NCBI RefSeq assembly: GCF_002975435.1
Contig: NZ_PCPT01000013.1
Span: 1-64,000 of the forward strand
DNA: 64,000 nucleotides
Direction of reading: 5' to 3'
From: Arthrobacter sp. MYb227
GTDB lineage: Bacteria; Actinomycetota; Actinomycetes; Actinomycetales; Micrococcaceae
Part shown: piece by piece, positions 53,546 to 61,910 of the stretch
How the letters are laid out: each line of letters opens with the position of its first letter
Position numbering within the stretch: position 1 is the first letter of the stretch
Notes under the pieces: model-generated
Told to the model about the DNA's origin: nothing
Databases searched by the model: none
The model's input: the letters and a program-made list of their open reading frames with translations, nothing else
Program-made: the position numbers and the translations under genes

Positions 53546-54382
53546 GTGAGCGATAAGGAAAACGCCTCTAAACAAGGCCGAAAGAAAAACCCTGAAGGCC
53601 GTATGGCTTTCAAAGCGCACCTTGTTGAGGCGCGCAATAGGCTTTTTATTGCGTTGATAGCACTAGTGCTAGGGACCGTCGGCGGATTTTTCCTATATGA
53701 CGATGTCCTGAAGATGATCATCGAACCAGTACGCGAATATGGAGGTGAAGTTACCTACACCTCTGTCATGGGTCCTTTCGACATCATGCTTAAGACCTCG
53801 TTGCTTCTAGGTCTTATTTTCTCCTCACCGATATGGATTTATCAGCTCTGGGCATTTATCGTCCCGGGTCTTAAGAAAAAAGAGCGAAACACGGCACTTG
53901 CGTTTGCCTCCGCAGCGGCACCACTGTTCGTCATGGGTGTAGGCATGGCCTATTGGGTTTTGCCGCATGCACTCAAATTCTTTATCTCATTGAGCCCCGA
54001 CACCGCCATGACATTGCTGAGTACAGATAACTATCTGCCATTCGTAACCCGGCTATTGATTGCTTTCGGGTTAGCTATGCTGGCCCCAGTATTGATGGTC
54101 GGTTTGAACATGATCGGCATACTTAAGGCCAAAATGATCATCAAGAACTGGCGAATCACAGTCTTTTTGATTGCCTTGGTCGCTGCGATGGCGGCGCCCG
54201 GTGGCGATGCGATCACCATGTTTGCACTTGCTGGCCCACTATTTATCACTTTTGCAACAGCCACGCTGATCTGTCATCTCAACGACCGTAAGCGTGCGAA
54301 GAAAATTGCTGCAATAGAAGCGGCCATCGCAGCGTCGGTTGACGAAGCTTCGACGCTACCCGAGACCGTGGATCTTCCATAG
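53546..54382 (+). CDS. tatC: Twin-arginine translocase subunit TatC
   Basis: 278 aa, six membrane helices; typical FKAHLVEARNRLFIALIALV, SPIWIYQLWAFIVPGLKKKE and PGGDAITMFALAGPL segments. GTG start 6 bp after tatA without its own RBS, so coupled translation. TatC with TatB binds RR signal peptides; two likely substrates lie at 15367 and 19167. Confidence 0.93.
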   Translation: MSDKENASKQGRKKNPEGRMAFKAHLVEARNRLFIALIALVLGTVGGFFLYDDVLKMIIEPVREYGGEVTYTSVMGPFDIMLKTSLLLGLIFSSPIWIYQLWAFIVPGLKKKERNTALAFASAAAPLFVMGVGMAYWVLPHALKFFISLSPDTAMTLLSTDNYLPFVTRLLIAFGLAMLAPVLMVGLNMIGILKAKMIIKNWRITVFLIALVAAMAAPGGDAITMFALAGPLFITFATATLICHLNDRKRAKKIAAIEAAIAASVDEASTLPETVDLP

Positions 54383-54397
54383 TCCTTGTCTGAGATT

Positions 54398-54453
54398 CCC
54401 TCGAGCGCAGGGCTGCTTGTCACTATTACGGAAAGTATTCCTGTGCTCGAGGG
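54398..54453. terminator. Hairpin after tatC
   Basis: 14-bp stem with one mismatch (CCCTCGAGCGCAGG at 54398-54411 with 54440-54453), 28-nt loop, then CTTTAA. It lies 16 bp after the tatC stop. The long loop makes this a moderate candidate. Confidence 0.5.
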
Positions 54454-54723
54454 CTTTAACCGAGCGTTTCTTGCTTAGGTCATACTGGACGGAGGCACCA
54501 AAGGAAAGCCTCACTCGTCTCTCATATGGAGAGGGACAGAGTGTAAAACATCTACGAGTGCTTTAGCCCCGAAGCACTAGGCTATGGACTACATACCATC
54601 TAATCAATTTCACCCGATGAGTTTTGTGGCTTTGAAAGAAAGCTGGCGAGAATTCGACCATCCTCGTATACGAAGAGGCGGACACAATTTGCAAGGTCTC
54701 AAAACACCTTGGGATTCTAATTT

Positions 54724-54951
54724 CTACTTCGGATTATTGAGGCGTCCGCACGCTAGATATGCGAGTGGGCCCAAAAAGTTGATGAACGATGCAGCCGCCC
54801 ACGCACCTTTGTGTCCTCGTACGTTGATTGCTGGTCGTTTCATCAGGTCCCGCAGCGCAACAAACTGTAGGGCGAGTTGGATGATACCCAAGATAGCAAT
54901 GCGCCAGCGTGAAACGACAGAGATATCATTCCAATGTTTTTTCTGTGCCAT
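54724..54951 (-). CDS. Small membrane protein with PLDc_N-like domain
   Basis: 75 aa. Two hydrophobic segments joined by DLMKRPAINVRGHKGAW and ending GPLAYLACGRLNN, as in PLDc_N-type short proteins (W..xxxGPLxYxxxGR). RBS AAGGAAAAAC before the ATG. Same strand as the S4-domain gene. Function unknown. Confidence 0.72.
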   Translation of the reverse strand: MAQKKHWNDISVVSRWRIAILGIIQLALQFVALRDLMKRPAINVRGHKGAWAAASFINFLGPLAYLACGRLNNPK

Positions 54952-55029
54952 GTTTTTCCTTGATCCGAAGTTATTGGTGCGTCAGTTTTTTGTTAGGCGT
55001 CAAGCGGTTGTTTCATCGTATCGCTCTGC

Positions 55030-55407
55030 TTACTTGAAGCTGTCGCGAAGGCGTTCCATCTCTCTGCGGTCTTTCTTGGTGGGCCGACCAGTTCCACGAT
55101 CTCGTACTGGTACCTGTGGAATGACTTCTTTAGCCCGCACTGGCGTGTGGTCGATATAGCAGCGGGCGGCGATATCTGCACCGACACGTTTGGACAAGAC
55201 TGCGGTTACTTCAAGATTTCGTTCTAGCCCAGACTGTCTGACCCGGATAGCGTCGCCGGGCACCACGATTTGTGCCGCCTTGGCCGGTTTATCGTTGAGG
55301 CGCACATGACCGGCTCGGCAGGCTGCTGTAGCGGCTGAACGAGTTTTGTAGACACGAATCGACCAGAGCCAGGCGTCGATTCTTACAGCCTTTGAATCTT
55401 GCTTCAC
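55030..55407 (-). CDS. S4-domain RNA-binding protein (Hsp15-like)
   Basis: 125 aa. N-terminal S4 domain RIDAWLWSIRVYKTRSAATA, CRAGHVRLNDKPAKAAQIV and GDAIRV; C-terminal basic tail RGTGRPTKKDRREMERLRDS. Similar to heat-shock protein 15 / ribosome-rescue RNA-binding proteins. A large plus-strand frame over this region is a shadow. Confidence 0.85.
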   Translation of the reverse strand: MKQDSKAVRIDAWLWSIRVYKTRSAATAACRAGHVRLNDKPAKAAQIVVPGDAIRVRQSGLERNLEVTAVLSKRVGADIAARCYIDHTPVRAKEVIPQVPVRDRGTGRPTKKDRREMERLRDSFK

Positions 55408-55622
55408 GTTCCCAGTCTATCTGTGGGCGATGTTTCAGCGTGGAGGCGCCGTGTAAGGGGCAGAAAATGCGGCAGGGATGCAATGAACCAACCAATTTGA
55501 GGACTGAATAGATAAAGCATGAAGGTGACGCTGGCATTTTGCGCCAATTTTGTTGGAACTCGTTGACCCGCTTAGTACAGTCCACGCGATAGGACGGGTA
55601 CGCAGGAAGCTCTCTAGATGCT
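55408..55622. other. Intergenic region
   Basis: Divergent spacer between the S4-domain gene and the AraC gene; nothing else recognised. Confidence 0.35.
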
Positions 55623-56708
55623 TTGAAAAGTAACATAGCTAGTCAGCTCTCGAATATGTCCTCATGGATGTGTACCCAAAGCCGAACTGTGAGATTATTT
55701 GACCTAATGGCTAATGGAAACTTTCAACTGTCTGGTGAATCGCGGTTCACCGATCCTTCTTCCGAGCTTCACCGGAATCTGGACAGATTTCTGGGTGGCG
55801 TCATGATCAAGGGAATTGCCCAACTAGCTGCAATTTCGCAGAACTGGACGATTACCGCGAAAAGCCCAGCAACTTATTCTAGCGTTGTCAGGAGCTGGAG
55901 GCACGGAAAGCTGCTCTTGACCCATTGCGCTGGGGACGGCGTGACGTTCCACCGTCGACCCGAGCATCTTGGCGATTCGTACGATAGGTACGTACAGATG
56001 GCTGTGCTGAGAAGTGGAAATATCAGGACAGTTCAGCGTGGAGTGCTCCGGAGCTTGGGCCCAGACTCGATAATTACCTTATTGCTGGATGAAGAGTTCA
56101 TCTCTTCGACCACCGATGAGATGGATATCATCCTTTTTTATGTGCCTCGAAGCTACCTTGAATCAAGGGGGCTAAATACCGACCTGATGGCCGGGGCAAC
56201 CATGGATAATGCTTTGGCATGTAATTCCATAAGAGCCTTAGTCGATTTGGCATTCGTTCTTCAACAACGAGATGAAGATACCCAACGAGGATTTATTGAA
56301 CGTGCGATTCTTGAACTCTTGACCGGAGTCGCTACCGAGTTCACCGAAGGCTTTATCCTCATGGACGAGGTCTCGGCTTCCACACGTATTCAAGTACTCA
56401 ACATTATTGATTCCAACTACAGTGATCCAGATATTAGTGTGGATTCAATTGCCAAGTCACTTGGTTTTAGTCGACGTCAGATTTATAGGTTCTTTGAAGG
56501 CCGGAAGGTCTCAATCGCCAAGATGATCCGAGAGCGCAGGGTGGATAGAGCCGAACTACTGCTACGTTTGCCGATCAAAAAAACTGTGGCTTCGGTTGCC
56601 GAAGAATGTGGTTTCGGCGGTCCCGACCAACTTGCCAGGGCTTTCAAAGCGCGCCATTCCTGTAGCCCGCTGGAGTACCGTTCGAGAACTCGCCGTCCTT
56701 CTTCCTAA
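55623..56708 (+). CDS. AraC family transcriptional regulator
   Basis: Up to 361 aa. C-terminal 100 residues form an AraC DNA-binding domain (DSIAKSLGFSRRQIYRFFEG, VASVAEECGFGGPDQLARAF); the N-terminal domain resembles AraC-binding-like regions. Start uncertain: TTG 55623 has only a distant AGGAAG; ATG at 55656 is a shorter option. No clear target gene. Confidence 0.82.
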   Translation: MKSNIASQLSNMSSWMCTQSRTVRLFDLMANGNFQLSGESRFTDPSSELHRNLDRFLGGVMIKGIAQLAAISQNWTITAKSPATYSSVVRSWRHGKLLLTHCAGDGVTFHRRPEHLGDSYDRYVQMAVLRSGNIRTVQRGVLRSLGPDSIITLLLDEEFISSTTDEMDIILFYVPRSYLESRGLNTDLMAGATMDNALACNSIRALVDLAFVLQQRDEDTQRGFIERAILELLTGVATEFTEGFILMDEVSASTRIQVLNIIDSNYSDPDISVDSIAKSLGFSRRQIYRFFEGRKVSIAKMIRERRVDRAELLLRLPIKKTVASVAEECGFGGPDQLARAFKARHSCSPLEYRSRTRRPSS

Positions 56709-56715
56709 ACTCATT

Positions 56716-57213
56716 TCATTCGTGCATGGCGGTATGTCTGCCGGAAGCGCAGCGGCAACCGTTGTCCGGATCGTAGAGTCCAACTTTCAAACGCTCCGCA
56801 AGCTTCTGAGCAGCACGTAGCTGCTCGTAGTGCTTCACATTTGGTTTTACTTTCATCGCTGTTGCATGACCGCTCGAAATCATGGATTCGTTGATGAATT
56901 CATCCTTGTAGGTAATACTGGCCAAGACTCGTCCGTATTTATCAAAGCGTTCAACATCAAAATCCAGCTCCACAATGCTGCCCTTTGGCAACTTTTGGGT
57001 TAGAAATTCTGTTGCTTCATTGCCATAGCATTGGGCGGGTATCTCCATGTGCGCAACTTCCGGTGCGCTGACGTTCAAGAGGCGAACCTTTGTTCCTTTG
57101 CCCTCGAGCAAGACATACACTGTATCCCCATCAACCACATGCTGGATCACCGCGGTGGCTGAAGAAACAGATTTCGATTTTTCGGATTGTGTAGTGGTAA
57201 ACCACCACCACAC
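56716..57213 (-). CDS. Thermonuclease family protein (SNase fold), possibly frameshifted at its N-terminus
   Basis: 165 aa from GTG 57213. SNase pattern: VVDGDTVYVLL, RLLNVSAPEVAHM, FDVERFDKYGRVLASI with catalytic Arg/Glu-type residues, and an AQKLAERLKVGLYDP end. The start as given lacks a signal peptide, but in another frame directly upstream (57215-57284) a signal-like sequence KSITRLFLALTVIGAVFS occurs, which would join by a one-base change. Either a frameshift mutation or a genuine internal start. Confidence 0.72.
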   Translation of the reverse strand: MWWWFTTTQSEKSKSVSSATAVIQHVVDGDTVYVLLEGKGTKVRLLNVSAPEVAHMEIPAQCYGNEATEFLTQKLPKGSIVELDFDVERFDKYGRVLASITYKDEFINESMISSGHATAMKVKPNVKHYEQLRAAQKLAERLKVGLYDPDNGCRCASGRHTAMHE

Positions 57214-57293
57214 GAGAAAACGGCTCCGATAACTGTCAAAGCCAGAAATAGTCGAGTGATGCTCTTAGATTTATTCTTTGCCACCGTGGGAAG

Positions 57294-57650
57294 CTAGCGC
57301 ACCGAGTTGTCGCAGGCAGTCACTAAGCGGGCCTGTGCATCCGCAGGAACATTGTCTCCGGCACCCGCAACTCCATCTAGGGCATTCACGAGTTCTTTGG
57401 GCAAGCCGCCTTCACGCACTGCATCAACCATTGATGAGAGGACCTTGAGTTCCGAGGCGTTGATGGTACCATCCTTCAGCGGCGCACATACGGCCGTGAT
57501 CAGTTCCTTCTTGGCAAGCTCGGCAACGTGCGATGCTGCCGACGACGCAGCAGAGGATGCTTTGTCGCCAACTTCTGCACATCCGGCTATGGCAAACATA
57601 ACCAGGACTACTGAAGCGAGCAACGGAGTCTTACGGAATTGGATCTTCAT
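57294..57650 (-). CDS. Small lipoprotein of unknown function
   Basis: 118 aa from ATG 57650 (MKIQFRKTPLLASVVLVMFA). Lipobox IAGC near residue 25, so lipid-modified and membrane-anchored outside. Ala/Ser-rich spacer, then a helical domain with two Cys (AVCAPL, TACDNS) probably paired. An extra in-frame GTG two codons earlier is possible. No family recognised. Downstream of the terminator of the peptidase operon, upstream of the thermonuclease. Confidence 0.72.
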   Translation of the reverse strand: MKIQFRKTPLLASVVLVMFAIAGCAEVGDKASSAASSAASHVAELAKKELITAVCAPLKDGTINASELKVLSSMVDAVREGGLPKELVNALDGVAGAGDNVPADAQARLVTACDNSVR

Positions 57651-57667
57651 GAACACAAGCTTAACTG

Positions 57668-57708
57668 TTTGGGGTGTCCGTTCCCTGAAAAGGAAACAGA
57701 CACCCCAA
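57668..57708. terminator. Terminator after the proline-peptide operon
   Basis: Stem TTTGGGGTGTC (57668-57678) with its complement ending at 57708, an imperfect inner stem and A/T flanks. It lies 25 bp past the prolyl aminopeptidase stop (minus strand). Confidence 0.75.
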
Positions 57709-57733
57709 ATGTCATACGGTAGCCGGTGGGAAC

Positions 57734-59020
57734 CTAGATTAAAGGTCCACCGAGTTCGTCAATGATCTCAAAGAGTCGTGGCAAGACAGCTCCGGAACCA
57801 ATGCCGTCATGCTCGAATTCATTGGTGACCCAAGCCTTCAGATTTCCGACCCTGCCTGCGGTATCCAAAGACAACCCCGAATCAACATACATGTCATCGT
57901 GATAAACGATAGCTGCCATTGGGACTTTGTTGGCTGCAAGTTTTTCAAGATCGTAGAGGGAGGACCACTCGGTCTTTTGTGCCATTAGGTCTACCGCGGC
58001 CTTGAAGGGGCGCAATAGCTTTGTTTCCTCAAACATCCACGGGAACATCATTTCCCCGGTGAATATCAGCGGACGGGCAGTGGCATCAAAATCAGGTAGA
58101 CGCTCAAGCTCTGCCTGTGCCGCCCATGCCGTTGCACCGTTGTTGCCGTGCCCGTAAATACTTTCCTGCATCACAGCGAATAGAGGGTTGCCAGCAAAGG
58201 ATGTCAGGGACTGTACTGCTGCAAGGAATGTATCGCTGAGACCATCAGCGCTCAGTGCTTCATCTAAGAGCCAATTCAATCGCTCAAAGCCCGGTTTCAT
58301 ACCAAAATCGATACCCAATGATTGGAATCTGCGTACCGTGAGACGATCCCCATCGGGGAGTCGCACGTCTGTAGATTCCAGTAGATCCGCGATCTTCGCA
58401 GTGGTTTCAACGTGGTGTGGGTAGAGATCGTAGAATTGTGCGGTTTTGGCGGCGGTGCGAGGGTAGGTGCGTGCATACACGCCCGCGGCGCTCGGTTCCA
58501 AGGAAGGAAGTCCACCGGTAATGTGGCAGGCGGTCAAAGCCTCAGGGAACAACGAAAGATAAGTCAGAGTCAGGAATCCACCATAACTCTGGCCCAAGGT
58601 TGCCCAACGCGTTGATGCATAGAGCTCGTTTCGTACAGCTTCGGCATCGCGGACAATCGAGTCGGCCCTAAACTTCAATAAGTACTCCGCACCGGCCTCG
58701 GCGGAATCGAAGCGTTGCATGGTTGCTGCGCTGATGGGTGTTGAACGGCCAGTTCCACGCTGATCAAGTAGCACTACTCGGTAACGCTCGAGTGCGGTAT
58801 CGATCCAGCTTCCGCTGCCTATAGGACGCGGACCCTTGCCACCTGGACCACCCTGCAAAAAGAGCAAGAGTGGTAGCTCGCGGTGCTGATCCTGGGCCCG
58901 CGTTACTTCGCGAACAAAGATCTCGATCTTTTCGGACGATGCTGGGTTATCCCAGTCAAGCGGAACTTCAATGGTGCTGTCGCGGAATAATTTTCCCGCT
59001 GCGATGTACTCGGTTGCCAT
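57734..59020 (-). CDS. Prolyl aminopeptidase-like alpha/beta hydrolase (S33 family)
   Basis: 428 aa. Oxyanion motif LFLQGGPGGKGP (54-65), DQRGTGRSTPI, nucleophile motif LGQSYGGFL with Ser145, and C-terminal DMYVDSGLSL and NEFEHDGIG for Asp and His. The long form of the family, without a signal peptide. It should remove N-terminal Pro from peptides. Start overlaps the stop of the amidohydrolase gene by 1 bp, so it is the last gene of a three-gene operon for proline peptides. Confidence 0.85.
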   Translation of the reverse strand: MATEYIAAGKLFRDSTIEVPLDWDNPASSEKIEIFVREVTRAQDQHRELPLLLFLQGGPGGKGPRPIGSGSWIDTALERYRVVLLDQRGTGRSTPISAATMQRFDSAEAGAEYLLKFRADSIVRDAEAVRNELYASTRWATLGQSYGGFLTLTYLSLFPEALTACHITGGLPSLEPSAAGVYARTYPRTAAKTAQFYDLYPHHVETTAKIADLLESTDVRLPDGDRLTVRRFQSLGIDFGMKPGFERLNWLLDEALSADGLSDTFLAAVQSLTSFAGNPLFAVMQESIYGHGNNGATAWAAQAELERLPDFDATARPLIFTGEMMFPWMFEETKLLRPFKAAVDLMAQKTEWSSLYDLEKLAANKVPMAAIVYHDDMYVDSGLSLDTAGRVGNLKAWVTNEFEHDGIGSGAVLPRLFEIIDELGGPLI

Positions 59021-60219
59021 TACAGGGTCCCCGCATCAACTATTGCGCCGGCCTGGATGATGGTGCGCGGACGGGAACCATCAAAGATCACCGAAGGATC
59101 TTCAAATGGGTTTCCATCAAGAATGAGCGCATCCGCAACCATGCCCGGGGCAAGCCTGCCCAAGGTTGGCTCCTGCAGGAGTTCGGCATTGACGCTGGTT
59201 GCCGAACGCAGTGTTTCAAACACACCCGAGGCCTCAATCTGTAGGGCTAAGCCGTTGAGCTGCTCATCAGCCAGATCACCCATGAGATCCGAACCAAAGC
59301 CAACCTTGATTCCTGCTTTCAAGGCAATCTTGATAGCTTCGCGTCCCGCGTTGAGAACTTCAATGTTTTTAGTCTTGGAAACCTCTGCCAAACCTACTTC
59401 GTCGCCTCGACGGTCCATTGCCGCGTAGGCCGCCAAAGTGGGTACCAAGAAGGTGTTGTTTTCTGCCATGAACGCGGCGGTTGGCTCATCAAGAAGGTTA
59501 CCGTGCTCAATGGAACGCACACCGTTGCGCACCGAATGCATGATCGCCTCTGGCGAGTAGGCGTGGGCCGCCACGTAGGAGCCGCGACGGGTTGCCTCGG
59601 CGACCACCACGGAGATTTCCTCATTGGAGTACTGCGGAATGGCCAACGGATCGGTCAGGGAGATCACTCCACCACTTGTCATGATCTTGATGGCGTGGGC
59701 ACCGGTGCGTAGGCGTTCACGCACGGCAATGCGCAGTGGCTCGGGACCATCAAGAACCTCACACATGTGCCCGTGGCTGAAGCAAACATCAATATCGGCC
59801 TCGCGTGGATCCCCGTGCCCACCTGTTTGGCTCAAAGCCGGCCCGGTATAGAAGTAGCGCGGGGAGGGGAGCAAACCCTCCTTGATGGCATTAGCTAGCC
59901 CGACATCTCCGCCGGCAACATCACGAACCGTGGTGAAACCACGGCCCAGTGCCTCACCCAGACGTTTGGCTCCGGCAAGCGCCGAATAAGAGAGCGGCCC
60001 GCGTTCAATGCGGAACCCATCAAGGGAAATTGCGTAGGCGTGAAAATGTGCATCAATCAGGCCCGGGATCACTACCTTCCCGCTGGCATCAATTAGTTCA
60101 CCTTCTTCCTGGCTTCCGATAGCCGAGACGAGTCCGTCGCTGAAAGTGATATTGCCACTGATCAGTTCCGGGTTTTCTCCGTCAAAGATCAATGCATTGG
60201 TAATGGTAAGAGTGCTCAT
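59020..60219 (-). CDS. Amidohydrolase family protein (imidazolonepropionase-like / Xaa-Pro dipeptidase type)
   Basis: 399 aa. Metal ligands: GLIDAHFHAY (H58, H60), a Lys in IKIMTSGG, AAHAYSPE, SIEHGNLLD and FGSDLMGD. Full-length metal-dependent hydrolase of the amidohydrolase superfamily; close groups include prolidase-like enzymes, which suits its place between aminopeptidase P and prolyl aminopeptidase. Overlaps the upstream gene by 4 bp. Confidence 0.82.
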   Translation of the reverse strand: MSTLTITNALIFDGENPELISGNITFSDGLVSAIGSQEEGELIDASGKVVIPGLIDAHFHAYAISLDGFRIERGPLSYSALAGAKRLGEALGRGFTTVRDVAGGDVGLANAIKEGLLPSPRYFYTGPALSQTGGHGDPREADIDVCFSHGHMCEVLDGPEPLRIAVRERLRTGAHAIKIMTSGGVISLTDPLAIPQYSNEEISVVVAEATRRGSYVAAHAYSPEAIMHSVRNGVRSIEHGNLLDEPTAAFMAENNTFLVPTLAAYAAMDRRGDEVGLAEVSKTKNIEVLNAGREAIKIALKAGIKVGFGSDLMGDLADEQLNGLALQIEASGVFETLRSATSVNAELLQEPTLGRLAPGMVADALILDGNPFEDPSVIFDGSRPRTIIQAGAIVDAGTL

Positions 60220-61730
60220 GCCTTATTTCCTGCCTGTGCTGCCATCCACGCCTCGATGCCTGCGGCATCGATCGGCAAGGGATCTGAAAGGTTTTCGTGC
60301 CCGCTGGCGGTGACAAGAAGATCGTCTTCAAGGCGTACACCCATGCCGCGGAGTTCCGGTGGAACCATCTCATCATGCTTATGGAAGTACAGGCCAGGCT
60401 CGACGGTGAGTACCATGTTTTCCTGCAACTTGGCACCCTGGTATTCCTCGTAGGAAGCAGAAGCACAGTCGTGCACATCAAGACCCAGGTGGTGGCCGAC
60501 TCCGCAGACAAGCCAGCGGCGGTGATGCTGTCCGGTGGGGGAGAGAGCTTCATCTACGGAGACCGGGAGCATTCCCCAATCGCTGAGTCCGTTGGCAATG
60601 ACTTCCATGATTGCCGTATGGAAATCGGTGAAGTCCTTGCCCGGTGCAATCTGAGCCAGCCCCGCGCGGTGTGACTTCTCGACCAGATCGTGAACCTCAC
60701 GCTGGGCCGTAGTGAACTTGCCGTTGGCCGGGAAGGTACGGGTGACATCCGCGGTGTAGAAGCTTGATTCCTCGACACCCATATCAAGTAGCAGCATCTC
60801 GGATTCGACTACTGGTCCATCGCAACGGACCCAGTGCAGCGTGGGAGCGTGGTGCGCGGAGCCAACAATGGTGGCATAGCCCGGGCCATGTCCGTAGGTG
60901 CGAGCCACTCGATCAAAGGTTCCTTGCAACCAGCGTTCACCACCACCTTCAATGGCCGTGGGGATCTGGTTGATGACCTGGGAGAATCCTTCAATGGTGT
61001 GGGTAACCGAGTTACGTAGTTCGGTGATTTCCCAGGGGTCCTTGAGCAAACGCAGCTCGGAGAGGGTACGGCTGAGCGTTGCCGAAGGCTTGAGTCCGTG
61101 CGTGGAAATCATGGAGGCGCTGAGATTTCCCGCGGCTTCCGCACCCGAGAGACGCGCCAGCACATTATCAAGTGCGGTCATCGGGGCGGTGGGCAGTCCT
61201 AGGGCTTGCTCCCAGTGGGTCGGGCCGTGCGCGGCACCTACCCACAGCTCACCGTGTGCGGCGCTGGTGAAGAACTTGGGATCTCCCGGTAGTGCGGGGG
61301 CCGGAACAAAGAGCTGGAAATCGTGCCCGCCGCCGGCCGGCGTCCCCACCAGTACGGCACCTTCTGCCGAGCAGTTGGTCAGCCACAGGAAGTCCGAATG
61401 CGGACGAAAATCGTAGAAGCAGTCATTGCTACGTACAGGCGCCCAGCCGGAGGCCACCACGAAGGATACCCCGGGCAGGGCAGCAGAAAGCTTGGATCTA
61501 TGCAGGGCAGCGGCGGTTGCGGCATCCGGAGTTGCAGCTGGTGTGCGTTCGGGATCCGCCCAGCCTTGGGACATCCACTCGGTAAAGGCAGGAACTTCGG
61601 CGAGCCTCGGCAACTTTGGATCTGCTGTCTTGGGCGCTGGCATTGAGGCTGTTTTTTGCTCGGACGTGTTCACGACTACCTGAGGTTCCTTTGCTGAGAC
61701 TGATGCGTTGGTGTGCTGGACGTGTGGCAC
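60216..61730 (-). CDS. Aminopeptidase P family (Xaa-Pro aminopeptidase)
   Basis: 504 aa. Pita-bread fold with five metal ligands: LLLDMGVEE, YTADVTRTF (Asp, Asp), VGHHLGLDVHD (His), LTVEPGLYF (Glu) and GVRLEDDLLV (Glu). Removes N-terminal residues before Pro. GTG start at 61730 has AAAGGG about 10 nt upstream; a GTG at 61673 is an alternative, since the first 25 residues are poorly structured. First gene of the operon; divergent from tex. Confidence 0.87.
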   Translation of the reverse strand: MPHVQHTNASVSAKEPQVVVNTSEQKTASMPAPKTADPKLPRLAEVPAFTEWMSQGWADPERTPAATPDAATAAALHRSKLSAALPGVSFVVASGWAPVRSNDCFYDFRPHSDFLWLTNCSAEGAVLVGTPAGGGHDFQLFVPAPALPGDPKFFTSAAHGELWVGAAHGPTHWEQALGLPTAPMTALDNVLARLSGAEAAGNLSASMISTHGLKPSATLSRTLSELRLLKDPWEITELRNSVTHTIEGFSQVINQIPTAIEGGGERWLQGTFDRVARTYGHGPGYATIVGSAHHAPTLHWVRCDGPVVESEMLLLDMGVEESSFYTADVTRTFPANGKFTTAQREVHDLVEKSHRAGLAQIAPGKDFTDFHTAIMEVIANGLSDWGMLPVSVDEALSPTGQHHRRWLVCGVGHHLGLDVHDCASASYEEYQGAKLQENMVLTVEPGLYFHKHDEMVPPELRGMGVRLEDDLLVTASGHENLSDPLPIDAAGIEAWMAAQAGNKA

Positions 61731-61910
61731 CGCACACGCACCCTTTAAGCATCACATGTTTTGGATGCCAAGTGTGATGCCGGGGCCGTGGCGTATTTGC
61801 GTCATCTATGCCTCTTGCTGGGCATGGGTGGCTTTGACTCTTCTGCCGACACTCGTGAGCGGAACACCTACGGTATCGGATGGATGCGGCAGACTTGAGT
61901 GGTGAGCCAG
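61731..61910. other. Divergent spacer between aminopeptidase P and tex genes
   Basis: 180 bp that should contain both promoters; no gene or clear site recognised. Confidence 0.35.

Noticed and set aside
54584-55159. 191-codon plus-strand frame
   Set aside because: It overlaps two well-supported minus-strand genes (PLDc_N-like and S4-domain) and shows no domain.
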